Positions 46,161 to 58,790 of a stretch of 64,000 nucleotides of DNA are shown here, one piece after another. The stretch is from the NCBI GenBank assembly GCA_026120185.1, contig JANUWF010001481.1:1617001-1681000 (forward strand), in the 5' to 3' direction. The notes beneath the pieces are model-generated. The model was not told where the DNA came from and did no database searches. It saw only the letters and a list, made by a program, of their open reading frames with translations. The position numbers and the translations under genes were made by a program. Source of the DNA: Voacanga thouarsii (Eukaryota > Streptophyta > Magnoliopsida > Gentianales > Apocynaceae). The stretch's first letter is position 1. Every line of letters begins with the position of its first letter.

Positions 46161-47408
46161 TGGTTCTTGGATAGTGAATGCTCAAGACACATGACTGGAA
46201 TGCAGCCCTATTAGAAGATGTTCAAGCAACAAATGATGGGTTTGTTACATTTGGAGACAAAAAGAAAGGAAAAATTCTTGGCATAGATATCATTGGTAAA
46301 AGATCTTCTACATTATCAAACAAGTATTATTGATTGATGAGCTAAAATACAACTTGCTTAGCATTAGTCAATTATGTGATAATGACAGCAAAGTTATTTT
46401 TGAGAAAGAGTTTTGCCCTATTATGGACAGCTCTAGTAATAAAACAATTTTTTTACTAACCGTATTGGGAATGTTTATGTATTTTATCTTGATAATCTTA
46501 TGACTCAGGATATTAGATGCCTTTCCATGCATAATAATGATGGCTACCCTTGGCATAGAATGCTAGGCCATGTATCATTTGATTTGCTGAACAAATTATC
46601 TTCAAAAGTGCTTGTTCGAGGGCTACCCAAAATGAAGTTTGAAAAAGGTAGAATATGTGATGCATGCCAATTTGGAAAGCATATCAAAACTTCTTTTAAA
46701 ACCAAGAAAATAATTTCTACATCAAAACCACTTAAATTAGTACATGTTGGTTTGTTTAGGCAGATGAAAACCACTAGCCTTTGTGGTAAGAGGTATGCTT
46801 ATGTCCTAGTAAATAATTTCTCAAGATTTACTTAGACTTTATTTCTCAGACAAAAAGATGAGGCATTCTCTAAATTTTCTACACTATTCAAACGTATTTA
46901 AAATTATCTTGGATGCAAATTAATTTTGATTAGAAGTGATAATGGTAGAGAATTTTGCAACCATGCGTTTACACATTTTTGCGATGAGAATGGCGTCTTT
47001 CACAACTTCTCAACTACTAAAACCCCTAAACAAAATGTTGTTGTTGAGAGGAAGAATAGAACATTGCAAGAGATTACTAAATCTATGATTTGTGAAAATT
47101 CTCTCCTAAAATACTTTTGGACTAAAGCTGTCAATACATCTTGTTACATTGTAAATCGAGCCATGCTAGGACCTTTTCTAAGAAAAATGCCCTTTGAGCT
47201 TTTGTTTGACAAAACCGCACCAATTCCCTATTTTAAAATCTTTGGTTGCAAATGCTTTGTCCTTAATACTCGAGATAATCTTAGAAAATTTGATATCAAA
47301 TCTAATGAAGCAATAGTCCTTGGATATTCTTCCAACAAAACGGCATATAGAGTGCACAGTAAAAGAACTCTATGTGTGAAAGAGTCTGTACATATTATCT
47401 TTGACGAA

Positions 47409-47450
<42 letters not shown>

Positions 47451-47552
47451 AGAAAAGATGATGATGATGTAGGGATCTCAAAAGAAAAAAGCAGTGAACA
47501 ACACAAAGCTTTGTCACTTGACATTCATGCTAAAGAAGAATTAGAAAAATAA
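46161..47552 (+). pseudogene. pol: Copia-3 protease and integrase
   Basis: The protease motif at 46161 reads WFLDSECSRHMTG, with Gly changed to Glu in DSG. The zinc section WHRMLGHVSF...CDACQFGKH is followed by the integrase core. There the first catalytic Asp is lost (LVHVGLF), the second is kept in IRSDNGREF, and Glu is kept in VVVERKNRTL. Stops lie at 46833 and about 46899. An (AT)18 repeat at 47413-47448 adds an Ile-Tyr run right after HIIFDESN. Confidence 0.85.
47413..47448. repeat. (AT)18 microsatellite inside pol
   Basis: 36 bp of AT repeat, in frame, encoding alternating Ile and Tyr between the integrase C-terminus and the linker. Confidence 0.95.
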
Positions 47553-47759
47553 CAAGCTGAACAAAGTAAGCAAGAAACTAAAGAGTATACTGATTGAGGG
47601 CTACCAAAAGATTAGAAATACAAAACTGGTCATCCAAAAGAACAAATCATTGGTAATCCCAGTTGTGGAGTCAAAACTAGATGGTACTTTGTCGATAATT
47701 TTACTTTACTTTCAAGTATTGAACCTGACTGTATTGATGTGGCCTTGTGTGATGATTTT

Positions 47760-48840
47760 TAGATCCTGGCTATGCAAGAAGAAGTGAACCAATTTGAAAG
47801 AAATTAAGTTTGGAAACTTATCTCTAGACCACTCGATCATCCAGTTATTTGTACGTAGTAGGCTTTCAGAAACAAACTTGATGAGCATGGTATGGTGATT
47901 AGGAATAAAGTTAGACTTGTTGCTCAAGCAGTTAATCAAAAAGAGGGCATTAACTATGACGAGCTTTTGCTCCCGTTGCTCGATTAGAGTCCATTAGAAT
48001 GCTATTTTCCTTTGCATCCTTCAAAAATTTCATGCTTTATCAAATGGATGTTAAATGTACCTTCTTGAATGGTTATATTGAAGCCGAGGTATATGTAGAA
48101 CAAGCTCCTAGTTTTATTCATGATCACATTCTAAATTACGTTTTCAAACTTTCAAAAGCTTTTTATAGTTTGAAACAACCCCTATGAGCTTGGTATGAAA
48201 GGCTTAGTGGATTTTTACTCTCAAAAGGTTTTTCAAGGGGTTTGATTGACACTATATTGTTTATTAAATCAGAAAAATCTTATGATCTTCTCATTGTTCA
48301 AATCTATGTCAATGATATCATTTTTGGTGCTACTAATGAATCCTTGTGTAAGACGTTTGCCAAGACTATGTAGCAAGAATTTGAGATGAGCATGATGGGA
48401 GAACTTAACTTCTTCCTCGGATTGCAAATCAAACAAACCAATGATGGAATCTTTCTCAATCAAGCTAAGTACGCTAAAGAACTGCTCAAAAGGTTTGGTA
48501 TGAATGAAGCTAAAGAAATTAGTGCACCTATGAGCACATCACTCAAACTTGACAAGGATGAAAAGGTTAAGAAAGTGGATGAATCGAAATGTAGAGGTAT
48601 GATTGGAAGCTTGTTATATCTTACTGCTAGCCAACTAGATATTATGTTCTCGGTCTGCCTTTGTGTAAGATTTCAATCATATAAAAAAGAATCTCACTTA
48701 TGTGCGGTGAAACGTATCCTTAGATACTTGGTTGGGACACACAATTATGGATTATGGTATCCTCAAACTAACTCCTTTAATCTTATAGGCTACATAGATA
48801 TAGATTATGCAGGTTGCAAAGTTGAACGGAAAAAATACTA
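47760..48840 (+). pseudogene. pol: Copia-3 reverse transcriptase
   Basis: Pieces include NKLDEHGMVIRNKVRLVAQ (47870s), YQMDVKCTFLNGYIEAEVYVEQ (ORF 47999-48187), QIYVNDIIFGATNESLC with YVDD altered to YVND (codon AAT, 48311-48313), and ORF 48386-48841 with MGELNFFLGLQIKQ and SPMSTSLKL-like sections. Frames 0 and 2 are both used, so frameshifts are present. Confidence 0.85.
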
Positions 48841-49250
48841 GTGGGCATTATCAATTTCTCGGACACTCTCTAGTGTCATGGCATAGCAAGAAATAAGCTT
48901 GTGTATCATTATCCACAACCAAGGCTGAATATATTGCAACAAGGAGCTGTTGTGCAAAAATCTTATGGATGAAAAATATATCATTTGATTTTGGTCTTAA
49001 TTTTGATTGCATACCTATACTATGTGATAATACGAGTGCATTTAATTTGACCAAAAACCCAGTTCAGCATTCTAGGACAAAGCACATTGAAGTTAAGCAT
49101 CATTTTATTAGAGATCAGGTACTTAAGGGTGATGTTTGTATAGAATATATCCCCACTAATAATCAGCTTGCAGATATATTCACAAAATCCCTAGCTAAAG
49201 ATAGATTCTTCTTTTTGAGAAAAGGGTTGGCCATTACAAAAATTGTGTGA
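48841..49250 (+). pseudogene. pol: Copia-3 RNase H
   Basis: The frame shifts after KVERKKY; TTKAEYIAT, LCDNTSAFNLTKNP and YIPTNNQLADIFTKSLA follow (ORF 48969-49250), ending with TGA. The motif order is that of copia RNase H. Confidence 0.85.
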
Positions 49251-49792
49251 CTAAAGTCTTTGTAAAAGAATGATTATCTATTTTTGAAGGTTTCTGAAGA
49301 AACATGATTTTGGAAGGATATTTTGAATGTAGTCTTAAAGAGTTCATCCAAAAATTCAGTTTTCAAAACTTTATTTTAAAGAATTTGTTTTGGATGAACA
49401 TTTTGGACGAAGTCTTAATCCAAAACAAAAACAACCTAGTGCTTCGTATGATTTTTTAATTATATAATAACTACTTCCAGAATATTCTTTTTGAAATTAA
49501 AAATATTGGCGCCTTTCAAAGATAGCTTTTGAAATCTCTAATGAAAGTTACTTCCTAGAGTACTTGATTGTACCTATCTTCACAACTTCCTAAGAAGACC
49601 CCAAAAAGTTTTTTTTTTCTCTTTTTTCTCGGATTTTGAAACCGACATTGAGCTCTATCTTTCTCTTTTCAAAATTTCTCCATTTTCTCTCTGAAAAACT
49701 AAAAGCCCAAGCTTTTACCTTCTGATCACAATGGTTAATCTCCAAAATTAACCAAACTATAGTAAAAGAAGATCCAAAAAAACACAACAACA
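49251..49792 (+). other. Copia-3 pol to env-position spacer
   Basis: No coding frame. AT-rich, with repeated 'TTTTGGATGAA' and 'TTTTGGACGAAG' phrases near 49385-49420 that resemble LTR phrases near 43495-43510. Confidence 0.5.
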
Positions 49793-50581
49793 ATGAGAAA
49801 GAAATCGACTGTTGTGACAAAATAAACTGCAAAAGAGAAAAAGAATGAAGTTGTTCCCGAACCCCCCACTTCTCATACCGATTCCTCATAACCAACCCAT
49901 GAACAAGAAAGCTCAAAGACCTAGGTACCCCAACTTTTTAACTATAAAAGTGAATCTGACTTTAATAATTGGGTTTCAAGAAACTAAACTATGATTGTTG
50001 GTTACCGTGTTAATCCAGAGTCTTTCTTAAATTTTGCAAATATTCTAAATATGTTTGAGTCTTTTGGGTGGAGAGCCCTGTTATCTGTAAACAAGAAATT
50101 ATACATTACTTTAGTGTGGGAATTTTATGCAAATCATAGAAAGGGCTGATTAGAAGAGGCTGGACGGGGTTTTATGGTCTAGTGGTATTTCTTGAGAGTT
50201 GGAAGAAAGAATCTTGAGTTTGATCATTGCATATTGAACAGAATATGTGGTGTTAAAGATGGAGGCACTCAATTTTTTGAACTTAATAAGTTCCCAGAAG
50301 GAACTAATCTGTTTGATTTGGGAAAATTTGAAGGAACAACCACTAACAGGAGAAGCTTTAAGAATTCAAGCGAGAAGAATGCTAAGTGGTTAAATGGGCC
50401 AGGTAGAATTTTGCATCAAAGGATCATGGAAAACTTCAAAGAAAACAAAGAAAAATTTTTAGTTTTCCGAGCCATATCTAGAAGAAAATACTTACTTTTC
50501 CTTGCTGGCCGTGGATTAACCAATGTAGGGACAGGTTACACTGGAACTTCTTATGTTGGAAGGAGAGAAGAGAATGCAGAT
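49793..50581 (+). pseudogene. Copia-3 env-position ORF (plant-transposon-protein-like)
   Basis: One frame starts at ATG 49793 (MRKKSTVVTK) and stays in phase to the copia-2 junction, with about six stops (TAA/TAG/TGA), the first at 49823. The later part has FESFGWRALLSVNKKLY, VWEFYAN, and, in ORF 50192 on, NRICGVKDGGTQFFE. This matches the style of the 'putative plant transposon protein' domain (PF20167 as I recall it). Such ORFs lie where SIRE elements carry an env-like gene; no membrane segment is seen. Function unknown. Confidence 0.55.
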
Positions 50582-52050
50582 TGTTCAACAGGAATGCCCG
50601 CCAATCTCTGGCTCCTACACATCAAACGTCTCCAACCTTCTTCTCTTCATCTTCCGGAGTATGACTCTACTTTGCTTTTGGCATTAGCTTGGTGAGAGTG
50701 CCTTCTTGGATAATAATAAAAAGAAAAAAAACTCATCTAGAGAGAAGGAAAAAAAAAAAACAAAAACAAAAACCAAAGAAGAGAGATGAGTCGACACACT
50801 CTAGAGAGGGAAAAAAATTTAAAAAACCACGTAGGTTTTTTTTCCTCTTCTACATATTTTCAGCCAGCTTAGGCCTTCCAGAAGACCTAATAGCTGAAAA
50901 TTACCAAGCCCTAATGGGCTAGGTGCTATGTTAAAAAAAAAAATAAAATCCAAGACTAGCCCAATCCTCTTAATTAATTAATTATCTTTTCTGGGCCTCA
51001 TTAAATACCCAAGACTAATTAATTAATTAAAATTAGAATCTTAATATATGTCAACATATATCAGTCCAATTCTCTTAATTAATTAATTATCTTTTCTAGG
51101 CCTTATCAAAACTCAAGACTAATTAATTAATTCTAATTGGACTCATAGAATAAAATTTATTTCTCTTCCAAATAATTATCCATTAAGCCCAGGTTGTGTC
51201 TAAACAACAACAAAATAACTTGAGCTACTCCGGGGGCCAAGAGACATATTATTCATGGCTACTAAAATGTATTAAATAGCCGGGTTTTTATCATTTTAAA
51301 TATTTTCATTTATCACCATATGAAAATATTGACCCCAAAAATAATATTACTTAAAATAATGTCTCCGACCTATAGGTGAAATGACAAAAATACTCCTCTA
51401 TGTAACATCTATCAATGCAACAGGATAGACGTATAATCACCCATGTCAAAGACATCTATTAAACCTCACTAAATGAAGCATAGAAACCCTCTTACATGAG
51501 TCCGTCTTCACTAACTAGAGTAATACACCCAACACACAAGGATATTGTTCTCACAAAAGAAATCTCACCCAACATACATCAAAGTATAAAACCCTAGCTT
51601 TGTCAGATCACCAACTCATACTCAAGTATGAAGGTATCCATCCACGCTATAACAGTAATAGTTTTGTCTCTATAATTAGTACTTTAAGATAAACTACTAT
51701 TACTGGTCCAATTCTACGTATTTGAAATATGTTTATACCTATGATGTGAGTGAACTACTCACTGATTCAAGGTAAACCATTCCTTTTTGAAAATCATGGC
51801 ATAATAGTCTTACCTTGATGAAATGCCCAGTAACATCAAACGACTAAGAACTCAATTTTATTTGTGTGACAAGTACCCATAATTTATACCTTACTGTGAA
51901 GAACAACCTAACACATAGACCATTACTTGTCATACTTGGACTTTTAAATGTGCAATAATATAAGAAAAAAATTAAATTAAATGAAAAAAAACATCTTATT
52001 GCAATATGTTGATATAGAATACATAGTCTTTGAGGGCTTACTTTCCAACA
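50582..52050 (-). repeat. 3' LTR of copia-2
   Basis: On the + strand it starts TGTTCAACAGG and ends CTTTCCAACA; minus strand TGTTGGAAAG...TGTTGAACA. 1469 bp. ORF 50689-50922 inside it is low-complexity. Confidence 0.85.
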
Positions 52051-52062
52051 ATCTCCTACTTA
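52051..52062 (-). other. Copia-2 polypurine tract
   Basis: The minus strand reads AAGTAGGAGATT just before the LTR start. Confidence 0.75.
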
Positions 52063-52079
52063 TTCACAAAGATTAAGAA

Positions 52080-52500
52080 AGTCCATAAGTGCCTACCTCT
52101 ATGACATCTAAGTGTCTGTGGAGCAACTTTTCTGTTAAAGGCTTGGTAAAGAGATCCACTGGATTGTTGATAGAGGAAATCTGATCACCCACTATCTCTC
52201 ATTTCTAGATGAACTCCCGAATTAGGTGATTCTTCCTCTCTATGTGCTTGCCCTTTCTATAGTTTCGAGGTTCCTTACATTGTGACATTGCTCCAGAGTT
52301 GTCACAATAAATGGTGACAGGCCTATCCATGTATGCTACTACTCTAAGTTCTATGAGGAACTTCCAGAGCCACACAGATTCTTTAAAATCTTCTGAAGCA
52401 GCAACGTGCTTAGCTTCCATAGTAGAATCAGCAATGCAAGATTACTTGATACTTCTCCATAAAATAGCTCCTTTAGACAAAGTGAAGATATAACCACTAG
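52080..52500 (-). pseudogene. pol: Copia-2 RNase H
   Basis: ORF 52420-52205 (minus) reads MEAKHVAASEDFKESVWLWKF..., IYCDNSGAM and KGKHIERKNHLIREFI, close to copia-1's RNase H. The frame is broken further 3' before the purine tract. Confidence 0.85.
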
Positions 52501-52509
52501 TGGATTTTC

Positions 52510-53640
52510 TTTCACCTATATTTATCTAGAAGTCTGAGTCTGTATAATCGGTAGGAACTAAATCATCAGTATGGTATACGAGTATATAATCTCTTGTTTC
52601 CTTGAGATATTTAAGTATATGCTTTATGACTTGCCAGTGGGCTTCCCCTGGGTTTGACTGATACCTACTAACCATGCCTACTGCAAAGCAGATATTTGGC
52701 CTAATACAAAGCATAGCATACATGAGACTTCCCACAGCCGAAACATAAGGGATCATGCTCATTTTCTGCTAGTCTTCCTATGTCTGAGGACACTGCTTGG
52801 AAGATAAGGATAATCTATATCTAAAGGGTATGATATCTCCTTTACATTGATCCATGTTGTACTTGACCAATATCTTGTCAATATAAGCAGATTAGGATAA
52901 ACCTAACATTCTTTGCTTTTTATCACTAAGAAGCTTAATGCCTAAAATATAGCTAGCTTTTCCCAGGTCTTTCATGCTAAATTGACTAGATAGCCTAACC
53001 TTAACAGATGACAATGTCCCCACACCATTTCCAATAAGTAGAATGTCATCTACATAATGTACCAAGAAAGTCACTTTGCCACTATTTGATTTTCTATACA
53101 TACATGGTTCATCCATGTTTTAAATGAAACCATAAGCTTTCACGGTTTCATCAAAATGTATGTTCCACGCTGTGATACTTGCTTAAGTCTATAGATGAAT
53201 TTTTTAAGCTCACTGACCTTTTGTTCTTGACCTCTAACAACAAAACCTTCTAGCTAGGATATATAGATGTCTTTGCTGAGATAGCCATTTAAGAAGGCCA
53301 TCTTGATATCCATCTCCCATAAATCATAATCATAGTAACATGCAATGGCTAAGAGAATTCAGATAGACTTAAGCATGGCTACTAGCAAAAAGGTTTTCTC
53401 ATCATTGATCCCTTCTTTTTTAGTATAACCTTTAGCAACCAACCTTGCTTTATAAGTTTCAACCTTTCCATCCGCACCTTGTTTCCTTTTGTATACCCAC
53501 TTATACCCAATAGGTTTTATCCCATCAAGCGCAATGACAAAATCCCAGACCTGATTGAGGTACATAAACTCAATCTTGGAATTCATGGTTAGCTGCCATT
53601 TGTCCTCATTGGTATCAACAATGGCCTCCTCGTATCTAGT
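52510..53640 (-). pseudogene. pol: Copia-2 reverse transcriptase
   Basis: Minus ORFs 53586-53359 (YKWVYKRKQGADGKVETYKA), 53116-52892 (VHYVDDILLIGNG, intact YVDD; MKDLGKASYILGIKL) and 52762-52526 (YVSAVGSLMYAMLC) give the RT in order. They are separated by stops and at least one frame change. Confidence 0.88.
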
Positions 53641-53649
53641 GGGAACTTG

Positions 53650-54640
53650 TTTCTAATTATTAGAGACTAGATCATACATCTCTTCGGTCCACCTTTCTGG
53701 AAGTCTTGTGATCCTCTCAATATGACGAGGCTCAGTATGTATATGAACATCCAGTTATCTTTTTCTTTGTTCCTCGATCAAGATGTTAGTAGTACCTGAA
53801 GTTGAATTAGTGACCAACTTCTCTTCTAATTATATTCTACTGGAACCTGTGGTGGAAGTAACTTATTCATCCTCTAAGTATCTAGTATTAATACTAACAA
53901 GTATTTTATGCTCTTAAGGATGATAGAAATATCCACCTCTCATTCCATTTGGATACGTAACGAAGTACCATAACTCTGATCTGGTTCTAGCTTGCTTTGT
54001 TTTGTCAGCACATAAGCTACACAACCCCATATCTTAAGATGGTTTAGACTGGGCTTTTGTCCAGTTCATATCTCATAGGGTATCCTAGGTACTAATTTGG
54101 AAAGTACAAAGTTCAAAATATATACCATTATTTCTAAGGCATACCTCCAAAAAGAAATAGGAAGAAATGTATGACTCATCATGCTTCTGATAATTTCTAT
54201 CAAAGTTCTATTTCTTCTCTCAGCTACTTCGTTCTGCTGGGGAGTCCCAGGTACAGTTAACTAAGATATTATGCCGTGATATACCAAGTAATCCTTAAAC
54301 TCACCTAGGTGGTACTCTCCACTATGATCCGATCTCAAAGTTTTAATTAGTTTACCTGTTCGATGATTCACTTCAGCCTTAAACTCTTTGAATTTATTAA
54401 AAGAGTCAAACTTGCACCTCATCAAATAAATGTAACCAAAACGAGTGTGATCATTTGTGAAAGTGATGAAGTATTCATAGCCTCATTTAGCTTGGTGTAG
54501 TCATCGGACCACAAATATCCATATGAATTAGTGTTAGTATTTTCATGGCTCTATCCGCCTTTTTGGTAAAGGATCTTTTGGTCATTTTACCTTTAAGGCA
54601 AGATTCACACTGAGACCAGTCTTCCAGTCTTAATGAACCT
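53650..54640 (-). pseudogene. pol: Copia-2 integrase
   Basis: The minus strand near 54345-54195 has LRSDHSGEYHLGEFKDYLV and NEVAERRNRTL, so the second Asp and the Glu of the DDE triad are kept. A stop interrupts between them. The zinc section lies near 54600-54700. Confidence 0.75.
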
Positions 54641-55025
54641 TAAGGCCCATAATAGATTAGCCTCTGAATCCGATTAGAATTTGTATGTCCCAATCTAAGA
54701 TGCCACAAATATGAGTCATTTGATATAGCCTTTCTCTTTTTATTATTATGTTCAGTTTGAATATTATTTACTTGATTTCGAACGAGATGTATATAAAAAA
54801 GATTCCCATACATGTTTCATGAATAAATTAAATTACCATCTCTACTGATAAAAACACCAGAATAGAAAGAAACAGAATATTCTTGATTCATCAATTTGGA
54901 AACTGAAATCAAATTCTGTTTAAAACAAAAACATATAAAATAACTATTAAAACTAACTACCTATTACAATAAAAAAAATAAGCTCATGATCTCCCACTTG
55001 TGTAGCCCATATTCTTGCTCTATAG
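54640..55025 (-). pseudogene. pol: Copia-2 protease region, truncated
   Basis: The minus strand reads RARIWATQVGDHELIFF near 55015-54965, matching AQVWALAVGELDLLFY in copia-1 just downstream of the protease active site. The DSG itself lies beyond the gypsy-2 insertion. Confidence 0.6.
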
Positions 55026-58000
55026 TGTAACACCCCTACTAAAGATAATTGCCGAAGCATATCAACACCGGGTGTCGCCCCGTCCAGTTTCTCAGAAAAG
55101 GGGTATTTATAACAAAAACAATAGAGTAAATACAAATATAAGGTACACACTTAACAATATCCCACATTGATGGCCACACATATACATGTATTAGATAATT
55201 TCATATATGTCATCTCTATCTATAACAAAATGAAGTATATGATTAAAAGGAAAGTTATCCAGACCTAAACTGCCTACTCTGTGGTATCGTTCTCCTATCC
55301 GCAGGTCAGCTGAGCTCTGGATCCTACAATATGTAAGTTAAAAGACATGTGTGAGTAACGAATCACCCAGCGAGTCCCATGTGTTCTAGTGCTTTATGAA
55401 AGAATAGGGTACATAAAACTTTTATAGAATAGCATATCATTTGTTCATGGGAAATAATTCTAAACTCTCTAAATAAGAGTTTATCCATAACTCAATCATT
55501 TTTGGAAAACTTTATTTCAAATTCACATCATTGTCCCAGTTTTCAAATTACAGGCACTTCTCCAATAGATGGTCGGCCGGTAAGCAAGTCCCGCAGTCAT
55601 TGCATTCGATGCCACGTATCATTGTATTGAGAATGTAACCTCCAGTACTTAACCGTGCATCGCCAGAATAAGTACATCACAGTGTACTTCTACTCAAGTA
55701 TACCGTAGCACACAATCTTTCACTTACCACCATAAACCAAGGGTCCCAATCTTGACGTCAATCACTATCGAGATGGCAAGGAATCAAACGCATTGAGTGT
55801 CCTCGCCCGGAATCCAGCGAATGACTCAAAATAAGAAGTGCCCGCAGACGCGGCAATTATCGGGTGCTAAATGGCTAGCCAGGATGACTTATCTCAATGT
55901 TCTATCGCCCTGTTTGGAATAAGACAATCCTCAGAACTAGCTAAGTTACTTGAGGTCGTCTACCTCTAACATAAGCTAGTAAAAAGATCAAAGTCCTTAC
56001 TGAGTACTCAACGTTACCAATACCAACCCTTTTTAACTGATCAGGCCAAAGGGTTATTTGATCCCACAGGATTTTCAAATCAAAATATTTTTGGGGCAAA
56101 ATCACATTTTCTAGAATTTGCTCACACTAACTCACAAGTCAGATCATTATTTACATAGGCTCCGCAAAGCCAATCAATTCATTCCATAGGCACATCATGC
56201 CAATAAAACAATTTCAGGCATCAAAAGTCATTTTTCAAAAGTTAATCTTATAACGAGAGATCATTTTCCAAAATCATGTTGAAATAGGATAAGGAGTTCT
56301 GTTCACACATCAAAACATGTTTCCAAGAGTGTTCGGTGCCTTTTCCCCGTACTCGATCACAAAAGTCATTTTTCAAGGGCATTCGGGTCATTTTACCCAT
56401 GCCAAATTCCAAAAAACTCCGAGGGTATTCGGGTCATCTTAGCCTTACCTGATTTGAAAGATGTTCGTAAGAGTTTCACTAAGAATATTTTGGTCATTTA
56501 CCGAATACCCGATTCTAAAAGTTTTTTCATCAAATATTCCAGAAGGACATTTTGATCATTTCCAAAATATCTGATTCCAAAAGGAACTCATTTTAAGAAA
56601 TTCAGAATTCTAATCCGAAAAGGGGATTAAATTCAATGTTTCCAAACGCATTTCCATAAAATGTTTTAATAAGGGCTTTCTGGTCAATTTACGAATACTC
56701 GATTCCAAAAATTTCCATTTTTTGAAAATCCCAAGCATTTAATCCAAAAGTAATTAAATTCATAAAACCATACTTTAATCATTCATTAAGGTTTCCAAGC
56801 TATTCATTAAATTCATTCAAGCCCGAAATAGTATAAAAACAAATCTTGCTCAGATAAACCTTAAACATATTTAGGGATTTTCAAAACGGTATATAACATA
56901 GCATTTTATGGAAAAATAGAACACACTAGCTTTAGGAAGAGTTTTAGAAATCTAAGGACTCACCTTGTGTCCTAAGTAACCCTTTCCGTTCACGACCGTT
57001 TAATCACCGTCTCTACAGGTTCGACGTTCCATTGGCTGTTTATAGCTAAACCTATACCAAACATCATTTTTGCGTCAATTCGTGTTTGGCTAAAAATAGT
57101 CGACAGTTGGCCGACGTCTAGCCAACGTGCCCGACGGGTAGCCGACGTCCAACTGACGTTTATAGCTGATGGTTAGCCGAGGGGGGCCAACAGTTAGCCG
57201 ATGGTCACGGAAAATGTTCAACTTTCATTCATGTCATTTTTTCGTCATTTATTCGATTCTTTCGTTTTCTTTTTTCCATATCCTTTCTCCCTTTATAAAC
57301 AAGGTATTCACTTCATATTTTCTAATTTTTTCATCCAAGATCATACAACTAATCATCCTTAAATATGTCCATGTTCCAAGCAAATTTCTGAAATTTTGCT
57401 GTTTTGACACATGATTTTATTTCGGACATAACTTTCAATCTAGAACTCCATTTTGGCTCTATGGTATACCAAAATGACTATAAAACTCTAAATTTATAAG
57501 CTTTTTTCCAGAATTCTATTGCCAAAAATAGCCCCAATAGTTTTACCTCACTTTTACTATTCATGCTTTCCTTTGTCCTCCTTTAATCTTTAACACTTTA
57601 GAACCATTAATTCATTCAATTCTACTTCAAATCATCATTAATTCTGAATTTCTAGATTTCCAGTAGCCCACAAAAGCCATACTTATTCAATGCAAATTCA
57701 TCTTTTCTAATCAAAATCTAATATAATCCTTTTTTCCAACCAAGTAAATTTCATTTTTACTCTACTTTGATCATCACCTCTTCAACTGAAAATAAGCCTT
57801 CAAACCACCATAATTATTCAGTTCTTTCTCACACAAAACATCATTCAAAGGCCCTTAGGTAGCCGGCATATATACAAATATATATAAAGGTCATACACAA
57901 AAGTTCACGAACCCTAGCTTTAATCCGAAATCATTAAATGAAAGTCATGTTTTTATGTTAAAATTCATATAAACATAATCATCATTCACCCAACAACAAC

Positions 58001-58790
58001 TTTAATTCAAGGAAGGTATGGTTTTACCTTGTATTTGAAGCTATTTGGTGTGATTTTGCTCCAAGAATACACACACACACACACACTTCCTTCTTTCTCT
58101 CTCATTTTTCTTTTTCTCTTGGTTTTTCTCCCTCTCCTTCCTTTTGTTCTTCTCTTGGACGAATTTCTAGTGGTTTTACAGCCCTTCAACCACCATTCTA
58201 GTGCCCAAAGTCAACCAACATTAATTACATTTTGGGCTATCCATTTTAAAGCTAAATTCCTATTGGTGGATTTAATTAAAATGGATAATTATTAAGCTTA
58301 TTCAATAAGCTTTTGTAATTTAACAATCCCACAAATATTTCACTCCCCCAATGCTATTTTAACACTTGTTTTCATCCACCATTCACAAAAATGCCACACG
58401 TCCATTTTTAACCGCAATTTCCTATTTTCTTCAGAAATGACCTAAATCGGGCTCGTAACAGAAAAATATTTTATTTCACAATTCAACTACAAAAATTCCA
58501 CTGAATCCATTGGTAACACTCAAATTCTTCAATTCCTTTTCTACTTGATCAAATTTGCGGTCAAAGTCGTGGGCGCTGTCAAAATGACGAAAATGCCCCC
58601 GATACCCTGGCTTGCATAATTCACACTAAAACGTGCGTCTCATCGCACTGAACAATTTATCTTTTTAGAATACCCTGAAATTTGTATTTTGTTAATGATA
58701 ATAGCCTTCCAAAAATTTAGGATACGGGTAGAACAAATCCAATAATTATATCTTGGTCTCGACAAAATTTTATTCGACCAAAATATTGTA
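55026..58790 (-). repeat. 3' LTR of gypsy-2, truncated
   Basis: It aligns with 22448-26180 of gypsy-1. Homology ends at AAAATATT near 58786, about 100 bp before the expected LTR edge. It has the tandem repeat block (56320-56720), GCCGAC sites (57110, 57141) and a short AC run (58069-58085). Confidence 0.85.

Larger units (their letters stand above)
43048..50581 (+). mobile_element. Copia-3: SIRE/Maximus-type Ty1-copia, 5' part
   Basis: A 5' LTR (TGTTAACC...TTTTTCA), a primer site and gag-pol in copia order are followed by an extra ORF downstream of pol, the hallmark of SIRE-type elements. The element is cut at 50581 by copia-2, and its right half lies outside the window. Coding capacity is destroyed by many stops and frameshifts, several of them consistent with C-to-T decay. 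Confidence 0.88.
50582..55025 (-). mobile_element. Copia-2: Ty1-copia element, minus strand, 3' LTR to protease
   Basis: A 3' LTR (50582-52050), purine tract, RNase H, RT, integrase and part of protease on the minus strand. It is related to copia-1 by protein motifs but has a different LTR. The left flank CAGAT (50577-50581) would be one half of the target duplication. The element is cut at 55025 by gypsy-2; its 5' end is outside the window. Confidence 0.88.

Noticed and set aside
50192..50695. 167-codon ORF as one gene
   Set aside because: It crosses the junction between copia-3 ORF3 and the copia-2 LTR at 50581/50582, so the last 38 codons are foreign.
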